Below, piece after piece: positions 41,751 to 54,000 of a DNA stretch of 64,000 nucleotides (its first letter is position 1; the number at the start of each line of letters is the position of its first letter). The DNA is taken from positions 5,642,001 through 5,706,000 of the forward strand of contig NC_053191.1 in NCBI RefSeq assembly GCF_905163445.1, read 5' to 3'. The position numbers were made by a program, and so were the translations under genes. The notes below the pieces were generated by a model that was not told where the DNA came from, did no database searches, and saw only the letters and a program-made list of their open reading frames with translations. The stretch comes from Pararge aegeria. Lineage: Eukaryota > Arthropoda > Insecta > Lepidoptera > Nymphalidae.

Positions 41751-44700
41751 ATATTATAACTTTTGTTTTGTAAATATTGTAAATTTGTTTTGTAAATAAA
41801 ACTATTTTTAAATTAAAATGATGACGTTTTCGTATTTTAAACATCTTGCATCATAAAACAATAAGAATTGCTTAATTGAGGCGAGGTTAAAGTAAAAATG
41901 CATATATGCAAAATGAATTTATTTTATACTTTGTATGCAATTACTATAAGATTTGACGCAGCGTTACTCGTGTTAATGCAATTCGGGATGTCCTTTTCTG
42001 AAAGTATTTTATCAATCCCTCGGGAACAGTAGATATTTTTCTGTACCCTTAAAAGCAACAGCTATTCAAATTTTCAAGATGATCGGTTGAATATATAAGG
42101 AGTAACATAAAAACAAACAAGCAAACCTAAATTCGCATTTGTAATACATATTTGTCCCTGGGTTTTTAAGAATCCTGCAGAAACCGGGACCTCATTTACT
42201 TATCGGGATAAAATTTATCCTATAGTCGTCTCAAGGATGCAAACTATTTGTAAAGTAACGCTAAATTATGAGGTCAACCCATGTATAGATAACAAATGCC
42301 TTTTTTTAAACCGATTACTGTTACTTTTTACCAGCAGCTTTTCCGGGATAAATATCCTACGTCTATCGGGATGCTAACTTTATGCGTGCCAAATTTCCAC
42401 CTCAAACACCAGAGCTGCCTCCCCCATCGGTTGGTAACTTTAGTATCATAAACTTGTTTAGAGGAACTTACAATGTTTTCGCCATTTTTTGAAATTGAAA
42501 ACTGTAAATCTGTAACCCCGTTGCCAAGTATCCTTACAAAATCCGCTCAATCCTACATTTATTCATCATAATTAATGGTTGTTTATGAGTGAACTTCGGA
42601 AAGTAATATTTTTTATTTCAATAATAGATATAATAAAAGTAATTTCAATTATATTATTTAATCTATCAATTATTATTTTTCATTTTTTTTAAAATTCGTA
42701 ACAATGATATTGATTGATGATTATAAAATAAAATCATCCACCCTCCGCTTGCGTGGCTTTTGAATGCCCAAGCAACTGGCGGTCAAGGCTCCAGAGTGAG
42801 AAACCTCCTCACAATATGCGCCGTTTCAAGGACTACTGCCTTCTGTATCCGACCCTTGATCCAACATCCAAGCGAAAACTTCTTAAGATGTTGGTCGAAG
42901 CTTTTCGCGAGAAGATCATTGACTGAAACGACGATCGGAACAATAACGGTCGACTCAACATTCCACATGGTGGTATTCTCGTGAGCAAGTTCCAAGTATT
43001 TAAATACTTTTTCCTTTTCAGCTTTCACCAGATTATCGAATGGATTATCATGCTGAATAGTAATGTCAACAATGATTGCACGGCGCACTGGTCGATCGAC
43101 TAGCACTAAGTATATCAGGTCTATTAGCTGTAATGTACCTGACAGTGATAATCGTTCGATCCCAGTAGAGCAATGCACTGCTATTTTCAAGAACTGACGC
43201 CGGGTAAAGTAAGGCATCTCAAAATCGATAAGGCCAAACTGTTATTATTATAATAATCGGATTTTTAGCTACGTTACTGTGTTTTACGCCTGCCAGTTGA
43301 AAGTGCGCTATCAACCGTTGAGTCAATTCATAAGATAAAAATGTTGTGTATTACAAGGAATAAAATAGACTTGTCGGCCTGCTACAGCACGGCAACTGTT
43401 TTTAATAAAACACTTTCAACATTTGGATATTGTTTTCATCCGTCTGCGACCAGGCTCGGATAGTGGATAAAACTGTGGGAAAAGATTTTCGTCCTTTCTC
43501 CGTGGAGAAAATGTCTCCTGCCCATGATAGCCTTTCTGGCCAATATAATAACAATAATAAATATTTATTAACCACAATAAATAAATTACAACATACTACA
43601 ACAAGAGAACAGAGAAAAAGAAAAGAAAAAATACTATAATTTAGGAGTTAATTTAGGCTTCGTTGTGGTTAACGGGTCACCTACTCAGCTCTGTGCCGCA
43701 GCACCATGGCAGTAACTGCCAAGGAATACTATAACGCTGATTTTCAGTAGGGACCAAAGGATATAAATGTTTGTTAAACGTTCTGTGTGGATTCCATCAA
43801 CTTCCGAGCTTCCAGCGTGGAGTGTGAAATAGCTTTGGGTAAACGTGAAAGAGCCTATAATACCCTAAGGAATGAGCACCTTCACTACCACGCACACATC
43901 GGTTTCCTGACACCACTACGTCAGCGCTTGACACACGCATTTCTCCTCTTCCTTTTGTTCAGTTCTGCGCATGTCAGTAAATAAATAAATAAGGGTGGGG
44001 GAATTGTAAAGCCAAACGCACATCTACGTGACCTGATAGCATGTTGACTTCGATCAATAATGTTAAGGGAAGCACATTTTTTAGCCACTGAAATATTATA
44101 ATGACACGTTAAGCTTTGCTGCAAGCAGATTATAAGTTATTGGGTTGGTAACGACCTGTTTGTTGGTTTAACCAACTTACAACCATTGTTGCGATGTGAA
44201 TCTGTAGCTCGGATATCCATACTTACATACGAATATTTAAACGCGAAAGTGTCTATTTTTTAATTTTTTCCGCTCCACCTTTGCGCCAAAGTTGATGAAA
44301 TTTGGCACATTGTATCTTGTAGATGTATACTAAATGAAAATGTATACTATATACTTTTTATTCAGGAAACTCGTTCCTGTGGGATTAAAAAATACATTTA
44401 TTCCCAGGTTTTTTTAGCTTAAACTAATCTTGACAAAATGTTGCTGAGTTAAGAATCGCACCACGAGATATATTTTCTTTTTGTTATCTAACGGTCACTT
44501 ACGATTGTACGTTGAATGCTTATTCTAGGATTAATTCTAAATTACTTACTATTCAAAGCATTTATCCCTCATAAGTAAACATAGTTAAATTCATGCCTAC
44601 CTAAAAATAATACATCTAAGCACTGACGTTACTAATCTAGGTAACTAAAGTACAGTGTAAATGATAAGGTAAAGAAAATAATACTACATTTAATAACAAA

Positions 44701-45075
44701 CTAAGGTATTTTATCGCGTAAGATAATTCTTTTTCTCCGTCTTATCTCAGGAATAGGACGAGAAAATGGTAGACCAAGGTATCTCGTGGTGTGTATGTTA
44801 GCCTACTAGGTTACTCGCTCATCGAAATTTGCGTTTTGGGCAACAACTGGCTAGTTACTTCATATAGTTTTATATTGCAGTCATTGTCGCAACTCATTGT
44901 CTACATCCTCTTACATCAAGTGGGCTAGGCAAAACTGTACCTAATGTGCGTGAGGCTTAACTTTGCCATTCATTCGCATTATCAGTTGCAGTGTCACTGG
45001 ACATTGACAGCTCAGTGATTGTAGAGAGGTCGTGCAGTGAGCAAGTACGTTTGAAATGTCAATATTGTTTATAAA
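41751..45075. other. Intergenic DNA between DHX37 and the 5'-nucleotidase gene
   Basis: An AATAAA at 41795-41800 is the likely DHX37 poly(A) signal. 42780-43217 is a LINE fragment. 43385-43545 matches a repeat also at 46315-46560 and 61110-61330 ('tttggatattgttttcatcc', 'ttctccgtggagaaaatgtc'). 43546-44990 holds no gene I can support, and reading frames there are short and unrecognisable. Close to the next gene, 'gacattgacagctcagtgat' and 'aatgtcaatattg' repeat the TGACA-type words seen in the DHX37 promoter. Confidence 0.55.
42780..43217 (-). pseudogene. LINE pol C-terminal fragment of R2/R4-like type
   Basis: 144-codon open stretch. It reads VDRPVRRAIIVDITIQHDNP, then EKVFKYLELAHENTTMW, STVIVPIVVSVNDLLAKSF, and IQKAVVLETAHIVRRFL. 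This order (D-I-T/A-x-P after a hydrophobic strand, K-x-x-K-Y-x-x-L, V-x-P-I-V-x-S, then Q-K-A-V-x-x-x-T-x-H-I-V-R-x-F-L) is the endonuclease-like end of non-LTR polymerases common in insects. There is no reverse transcriptase upstream, so it is a truncated relic. Confidence 0.7.
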
Positions 45076-48000
45076 ATGAGCTCGTTCGTTTTGAAAGGTT
45101 TTCTTTTTAATTTCATGGTCAGCTTTGTTTTTACTTTCGCGGTACCATTCGAAGGATTGTACAAGTTGGATATTATTCATTACAATGATTTTCACGCCAG
45201 GTACGTTTCTTTTTGTATTATTATAGCCGCAAGTTCTACCTGCACAATTGTATTTAAAATCTCTCCTTAACACTCATCGATAACGATTCCTCTTAAAGAG
45301 TTCGCAAAAAGTTTACCAATATGTTACTATCCAGTGATAGTAACATATTGATCCACTGGATCTACTAACCAAATTTACTTTCAGATTTTGTATGAAACAA
45401 ATATACTAGTATACTTATTCCATTATAAATGCGAAAGTGAGTTTGTTTGTTTGTCCTACCTTGACGCCCTTACCAAGCAACCAATCATATTGATTTTTGG
45501 CATAGAATTAGTTGAAAGAACGGAGAGTAACCAGTGGCGTGCACTTCATGCATGCACAAAAGCGCTGCCTACCTTTTTTTTTTAATTAGGCGTGTTGGAA
45601 AGGCTTTATTGCTACCTCCGACCCTTGGGCAGGACGGACGTGGGACTTCCCCCTCTAAAGGGGTATACCCAAACTAAAAAGCACCACGGCATGTCCGTCT
45701 TTTTGGCTTTGTTAGACGCCCGGGGAACTTGTGCTGCCTACCCTAACATTTTCATATAAATAACTGGCAACGGAGGAGGATTCTGCCAATTTATGTCATT
45801 TTACTGTTCCATATTCCTGTGCACGCCACTGGGAGTAAAATGGGCTACTTTTTATCCCAGGAAAACCAATGGTCTCCACGGGATTTGTTATAAACTGTTA
45901 AAAGTGCCGACAAACTACGCGATATAAATTGTACCTATTTACCTACCTACTTATCTTTCTTATTTAGGATGAAACTAATCTTTTGATATAAAATTTATAC
46001 TCGTTTTTTTATCTTGCGGTACCTAGCCGTAGAGATAATTTACCAACTCATTTTATTCCTTTTGCTCATCAGTTTATCTTATCGTAGTAGTTTAGATACA
46101 TAAGTGATTTAATGTATAATAATTATTATTTAAGGTGCATGTACCTTATAATTAAGTAACTTTGATGAAGGTATTGTGTTGGAGTACATGCGTTATCCAC
46201 GCTATTATATTATAAAATCATCAAGAAATTCATCGGATGATCAGAAACGTATACTGATGGATTAAAGGCCTCTCGCAACTGCACGGCTAGCATGGGCCGG
46301 AGACAATTATATACCCGGGGAAAGGATATAAATTTATCTTCTCCCACAGCTTTATCAACTCTCAGAGCATTGGCGCACACTTGGAAATAATATCCAAATA
46401 ATATATGTGTATTGCTAAACGGGGTAAACTTCTCCTATTCCATGTTCCAGTGATTTAGCAGGTGGGCACGATAATTATATCCCTTGTCAGGGGATATAAT
46501 CGGGGGATATAATTTTTATCTCCCGCCCGTGCTAGCCCTGCTGGAGGGTTTGCCAATAATCACCACGCTGGGCAGACGGTTTAGTATTCGCAGTTGGCAG
46601 TAGTTGATTGACGCTGCTGCCCTTCTCCGTTATATACCTTTCGCAGCTTCGTATACTCGCGGGAAGAAAGGGGGTCGTGACAACTGTATTATAATCGTCA
46701 CCACACTGCACTTGCGGTATTTGCAGTTTAATACCATTACTTTATAATATAATATTTATAAGCAACATTTTGATCGGCAAGCTGCCTTACAGTGGTAAAT
46801 GGGAATGGAAAACGTTTAGTTTTTGTACCTTTGGTAATACAGACCAAAACTCCTATGAGTAGGTACTTAGTACATTGTTTTGCTTTGTCGTCTGTCATTT
46901 GGTGTTATTGACTGTTTTATGGCAGATTTATAGTCGCCTTATGTATATTGTATTGTTGTTTATATATACAGTATTTATGTATAGATATGTGTATATATTT
47001 ATAAATATATTTATATGCACCACCTACCTCTCGTCTTGAGCTGTGTTTTACGCCATGCATCGGTTGTATGGAAGAGATCTCTATGTAGCGATAAGGCATC
47101 CTAATTGTATACTTACATCGTTTAAACTAAAGTAGGTAGTTATTTATAATTTTTCCTGTATTTTTATGTGGTGTAAAATAAAAGATGTATTTCGTTTTGA
47201 CGTGCTCCGTCTTATAATCACCGCGAAATATTATCTCACATAGGTACATCCTGAACTCGCGTAGCTGATATGGCTGGCACTTCATACAATTACAAAAAGT
47301 TTAAACACACAGGCAGACAATCCTAAAATTTATATACTGATTTAGATCTCGTACAGATGGAAGATTTTGCGATTTTATGTCATCTTCTAGCTTTATGCTC
47401 GAAAAGTGAATTAGTCGGCAGTTTTCTTAGTTAGGTAGGAAGGTACATTTTTTCCCTATCGCTGTAGTTGGATTGCTTGTGACCACAATGATATTCTGCG
47501 GCATGGAATGGAAACCAAGCTAATTTTCTAACTCAGAGCCTATAGTATAATATTTAAAAATTGTTTAGTATCTACCTCCACTTCGATTTTCGACTATAAC
47601 CATAGACTTTTATTGAGTGTGTAGATTGCATAGCTATATTCATATCTGAACCATCTGTATAAATTTAAACAGATGTAATCTTCCTACTCGTAGCTCCAAT
47701 ACAATGATACATAATTAATGTTTAAGTACGATGCGACTAAGCAATGGCTATCTTTCAATAACTTTGCTAAATGGTTAAATCATACTTACTAGTTATTTGG
47801 TATTCATATACCTACTTTAGGTTTGGAGACGCTTTTTGGCATTTTCTCTCGGTCCTTGGCGCAGTACGAACAGTTTCGAAAGTATTGATAGGCACCTTCC
47901 TAGTTTAAGGTAATTTAATTGAAATATGTTTATCATCATAGACATATTCAAAAATGCTGTTAAAGCCCATTATCTTGAGCAATAAAGACGACAGTGATTA

Positions 48001-51000
48001 ACTCCTACTCATATTTAAGTATGTTTTAGTATATATTAGTTTATTATTTTTTATATTTATTATTATTAGTATGTTATGTGTGTAATCTTGATAAGTATTA
48101 GTGTGGAATTGTTCGTAAGTATGTATATAATAATAATACACCCCACCAATCGGTTTCCCTTGGTTTTCCTAATCCTAAGGTTGCCTGGAAGAGATCGCTA
48201 CTAAGCGATAAGGCCGCCCTTTGTATCCTACTTTTAAGTTTATTTTTGTTGTGTCCATTGTTCTTTTTTACTATTTGTGGTGTACAAATAAAGTGTATAA
48301 ATAAATAAATAAATCATCATCATCATCATCTCAACCGAAGGACGTCTGCTGTTGAGAACTATTGTATTAACTTCCATACACTACCGTTTTGTGCTATTTG
48401 TATTCAGGTTTTGTTTTAAACCTTGATGCTTAAAGACTCCTTCCGAGGCAAAACTCCTGCCTCCTGTGTGCTTTCGCATTACTAGCTGAAAATGAATCGG
48501 TCGTCTGGACCTGTATTCCTATTGACTAACATGTATGATTCTTCATGCCTTTAATACTTGGATATAAGATAATATACCGGTACTCGACTTGGCATGTCTG
48601 CATTGACTTCAACACAACTCAAGATTCCATCGATTAGGCGTTCTAAAAGTCTACAAACGCTAAGCAAATTTGTGAAAGCTCTTTAAATCTTAACAAACCG
48701 AAGCCCTACGCGCAAGAGATTCATAAATATCAATCTGCCATCAGTGGCATACACAATTGCATACCTACGTAAGAAATGATAATAAGTATTATTAAGATGA
48801 ATCAATAAATTTCAAAAGAGTTCCTACAGATCCAGAAGAAAATAAACTTATATCGAATTCAGGACAACAAATATTAAGTAGTTCTTGTCACGGATTATGT
48901 GTATGGTATTGGTTTTTTCTATCAAGAATTTATCAATTACACTTCTCACAAATTTTAGCCTGATTCGGGAATTCAGTCTGAAGATTCGTAATTCAAAGTG
49001 GAACTAACGACTAACGAGTAAACTGCAATTTAGGTGATGTTTTATTAATTTCGTGTAAACGGACCTTTATTCATGACCTTGATAACGTTGCAAATAATAG
49101 AGGTCAGTGCATGCCGACGTAACCTTTTATTAAGTAGGTAATTGTGATAAACTATGAAATACATCATAGTTTAGTTATATGTATAAGCGAACCTTCAGCT
49201 TAGTAGGTAGGTATCTAGCGGATTGAAATCTGGAAGGTAACGCTACTGAGGAACCACTGCCTATTTGACCATTATCAACCCACCGTCGCGTTGTTTACAA
49301 AATAATAATTAAAAATAACCATTACCTGCCCTAAAATTGATTACTCACAACATAATAGGTCTTTCATAAACATTTGATGAAGGTTAAAAATATAAATGTT
49401 CGATGTTGGTAAATAATAACTATTGTAAAACATCAGATTCGAAGAGACGTCAGTAGAAACTCCAACATGCCGAGTCAACAACAACTCCTGCCTCGGTGGT
49501 TTTCCAAGACTCTACAAGAAGATAGAATCGTTACGGAAAAAGCAACCGTATTCAATACTGTTGAATGCAGGCGACAGTTTCCAGGGCACCTACTGGTATA
49601 CGTTGCTGAAGTGGAACGTTACGCAGGAGTTTATGAACCTATTGGAACATGATGCTCATGTAAGTTTTTGTATTGTATTGTGTTACGTGTTATGGTTTTT
49701 TGTCGGACTCACATAGCTCGGAGAACCGATGGACGTAAGTCCCTTGCTGGAATGGCAACCCCGTACTGGAAAACGCAGCGTTGGTCAACTCAAAACGCGG
49801 TGGAAAGACGACATCAAACGAGTCGCTGGGAGCCACTGGAAACAGGCGGCCCGGGACGGGACGGGAACGGGATGGGAATTGCCCACTAAAGACTAACGTC
49901 TAGCAGTGCAATCGGTTGAAATGATGTTGATCTTGGTCTTCAACGTTCCTATTTTCGTCTAAGACAAGTTGGCAGTCTTAGGTATCAAAGTTCAACTCTT
50001 GAATATTGTTAGCTCATCGCATTCTTTGCTAAAAAAATTGGTTGTCTGTAAAGTCAGCTTACTGACGATAGTTGACGTGACAACGTCGTAAGAAAATACT
50101 GATGGAATTGTTGCATTTTTCAAAAGAAAATTTTAATTTTATTTGTTTGATAGTAATTATCGTTGCTATAAACAATTGACACCACATTCACTTTTCACTG
50201 CGCTTCATCATTGCCGAAAACAAGTAAATGTATTATTGTATAGAAGCTGTCCACGCGGACGCATCGCTCACTCAAGTAGGAGAGAGACAGATGCCGAACG
50301 CGGAGGCCGACTGTGCCTCTTTGTCGCTCGTTCCGCGCTCTCGCTTGCACTTCAAGCCTTGAATGGAACGCCTCAGAGCGAGGTAACGCCGCATACGTCA
50401 TGTTTTTTCGTGCGTGCAGCCGGCTCCATCGAATTATAAGACGTTGTTACGTCAAAAAGAAAGTTAAACGCCTGGGGATCCTCAAGATCAGTTGTCATTT
50501 GAGTCAAGGTTGCTTTACCAGTGCAAGTGACTTTGGCTAATTGGTACAGTTGTTGTAAAGACATATACTGTCAGCTGGCCGAAAATCTACTCATTGAGTG
50601 CCTACTATAAGTTCTTATATTCTTAGTCTTTGATTCCAAGCTAGCGCGCTCCAAGATTCTATTTTTACTTATATTTGCCATCTGATTGAGCCATTATCGT
50701 GTACCTTTTCCTTTAACCTCTGATTATTCTTTTTCCTTGAAGCAGTACGTATATAGAATGATTCCCACTCGTTCAATATTTCCGACACTTGACAACGTAA
50801 TGACTGCAAACCATTATGTAATTTACAAACGGATATGTGTGATAAATATTCAGCATGTAAACTCAAAAGTGTATTGTTGAGATCGCAAGTCTTTGAAAGA
50901 TTCCCACGTTTCGTGAGCCGGATGCGAATACTTACTTGCTGTGATGGCCGTTTATCGTAACGTTCAGTTCTGGATAGGACTCTTATTGAACACACCATGG

Positions 51001-54000
51001 ACTTGAGAAGCATGTCCAACGGCTTTCTTAATCTTGCTTAATGTCGTCTGGGCCATTAAGTCATGGCTATATGATGTCTTACAGGGATTTCAACGCCATG
51101 GTATTGCAAATGCACCCTGAATCTCGCTAATCTGTTCTAGCGTCTCGCGTTTGTCCATCGAATTGACGGTCAGACTACAAGCGAGATGTTACATTAACAA
51201 GGCAGTCCTACACAATCAATGGTTAGGGCTTTATACAGGTCCTGTGGTGGTGCGCTCAACCACAACAATAGGAATATCTTCATCCGAGCTGATGTTTTGT
51301 GCTTGGGGTCTGAGCTATAACTTTTTATCTTTGGAAGTTGTATATAATATGGTCGTGATTTGAGGACTTTGCTTGCGTGCCTCAATCCTGCGTGATGCAG
51401 GATCTTATCTATTTAGTTAGGTGACATGGATATCGCTACAATTTCAATCATATATTTTAATAGTTATCATGTTTGAAGTCGGATCCGGAACAACTGGGAA
51501 TTATTCCCGGATCGGGCAAAGAATTGTAAGGTTAAGGGTTATTCTGACAATAAACTGTAGTAAATATCAGCCTGGAGGTAAAGTGTTGGTGTTTCTATCA
51601 CCATACTTCAGAGAGCATTATAAGCCGTCGGTCGCAGTTATTTCTAACACATGATAATAATCAAAGAGAACGAAACGAACAGCGTTGTATCCAAGCTAAA
51701 TCATGCTCTTCTTCGAGAGAGGAGGTCCGTGCCGAATTTAGGCACATACTATACAAATAAGGATAATGACTGAGGTTAAGATATAAGTAGATAATAATTT
51801 CCGCAATGCTTAACACTATATTTAGTTCCAGTTCTTTTACAGTTCTCGTTTTTAAAAAAGATAAAGAAGATTTATTTATAAAGATTTAATTCTTTACTTT
51901 CAGGCCATTGGCAACCACGAGTTTGATGATGGTCCTGAAGGCTTGGCGCCATATCTCAGAGCTCTCAAAGCACCAGTCCTAGCAGCCAATATGGACACTA
52001 GCAATGCGCCGGTCTTACAAGGACTGTATAAGGGACACATAATTATCGAGCGGAAGAAAAGGAAGATTGGTATCATCGGGCTTATCACTCAAGATACAAA
52101 GGTGAGCAAGTCAAAAGACCTGTGTAAGATAGACAAAAATTACTGCAAGCTATATAATGCTAAATTATCTTGTATGGATATTTGGAGACAAAAATAGTTG
52201 GCTTTTTCATCGTAACGAAAATTAAAGTAGGAAGTAACAGTGTGGCAAATTTTAGAAGAAGAAGAAGAAACACTTTTTTTCACGTATAACATACAGGAAA
52301 AGAAACAGTAAAGAGTATACAGTACACAATGTAGACATGCAGAGGCGGCCGCAAGCAATCTCTTACGGGCATCCTTTGTAGATAGGACTTATAGCAAGAG
52401 AACGGGATAGTGCCAAGAGTGTTGTGAAAATGTAAAGATATAATTTAAATAAATATACGTAATATATAAATATAAAATATACATAATGTATATAAATATA
52501 TTACAAACATAATATATATAAGTAGATTTTTACACACAATTTAAAAGAAAAATGATGTTTATGATGATGATGATGATGATGATTTTAGATGATCACTTAA
52601 GATATAAAGGTGTCATATCCCTAGTAAAAAACCTGTATCTGATGCTATATGATGCCTACTTATCTTATATGGCTATTTGGAGACCAAAAATATTTCGTTT
52701 GCTTTTTTTCTGTGTGTAAATAACAGTGTAGCAAATTTTAGATGATCTAATAAGATATAGCTATATTAGATTTATAAAAAACAATAAAGAAACAAGCTAA
52801 GCCCACGATATGATACTATGTAAAAAATGTCTAAATTTTTTTGTAGGCTGTATTGAATTTGTGTATTAAAAAATTTAGTATCAGTTCACACTTGCATACC
52901 TAATTAGTGGACCGTTTACAACAAGTTAGCCCTTGACTGTAATCTCACCCGTTAGTAAGTAATAATGCAGTTAAAATTGGTAGCCGGCTCACCTATTAGG
53001 AGTACTGTGCCTCGGAGTGCATTGGTATCTATCGGTCCCGGTTATTTCACAACGGTGATAATAAGCGTTAAAGCCCATCAAGCCGTATTACCGTCTAGGT
53101 TGGTCTTCCTTATTACTGAGGATGTTGGTCCTAACTGATATTGCCCGCTGCACTATATGTCTGGAGGAGATGGTCCTCCGATTATCAGCCGCATGATACG
53201 CACTGTAGACAATTGAGTGCTTCTCAGTCGGTCCAACGTCTCGGGCTACGTCCGCGTGGCCTCTTTCCTTTGATGTTCCCTGTGAGCAGTGGCGTGCATA
53301 GAGGGTATGCACAGGGCATGCAGATGATATAAAATTAAGCAAATGTCCAGTACGAGTTATAAATACTTAAGGGTAAGCTTTTTATAACTCTTACAAAGCC
53401 TATCCATAAGTTTTTTATAAATCGTACTGGAGATTTTCTGCATACTCTTTGTATACCCTCTATGCACGTCACTGCCTGTGAGCATTAGCTTTTTTATACT
53501 GCTCGAGGCATTCCTGGCTGTGCGACCGAAGTACTCGAGTCTTTTCCGCAGACAGATGGTAGAAAGTCGAGTTTGCAAGCCCAGCGTAATATATAGGCGT
53601 TGGTCCTGTGCTCGATCTAGGTGATGTTCAGCATTCCAGCACCACATTTCAAAAGCATCGATCCTCGGTCGGTGGGTCTACACCTACTCAAAACTTTCTC
53701 TCCATTAAGAGATGAGACTTGTAACCAGCAGTGGAACGTTGCTAGGCTGCTAATGATGACGAAAATAGCATTTCGTTTTATAAGGCGCCTTGTGGATGAC
53801 ATTTATGATACTATCTTTTTTTCCTTATTACAGTTTTTGTCCTCGCCCGGTAATGTGGAGTTCACTGACCCACTAGAAGCTGTGAAACGGGAAGCTAAAG
53901 AACTCAACGACAAAGGAGTTGATATCATTATTGTTCTGTCTCATTGCGGCCTTGAAATTGACAAGTGAGTATTTTTGAGGCATTTAATAGAGTCCCACAC

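Noticed and set aside
50143..50540. Possible gene in the GC-richer stretch inside 5'-nucleotidase intron 2
   Set aside because: Frames of 98, 75 and 68 codons on both strands show no motif, no splice-consistent extension and no similarity to anything I know.
50669..51019. 116-codon reverse-strand frame
   Set aside because: Basic composition, but no recognised family and no flanking exons. It is most likely a worn retroelement piece and not reported as a gene.
52917..53020. A reverse-strand gene start suggested by open stretches
   Set aside because: The sequence is the 3' half of SINE family 2.
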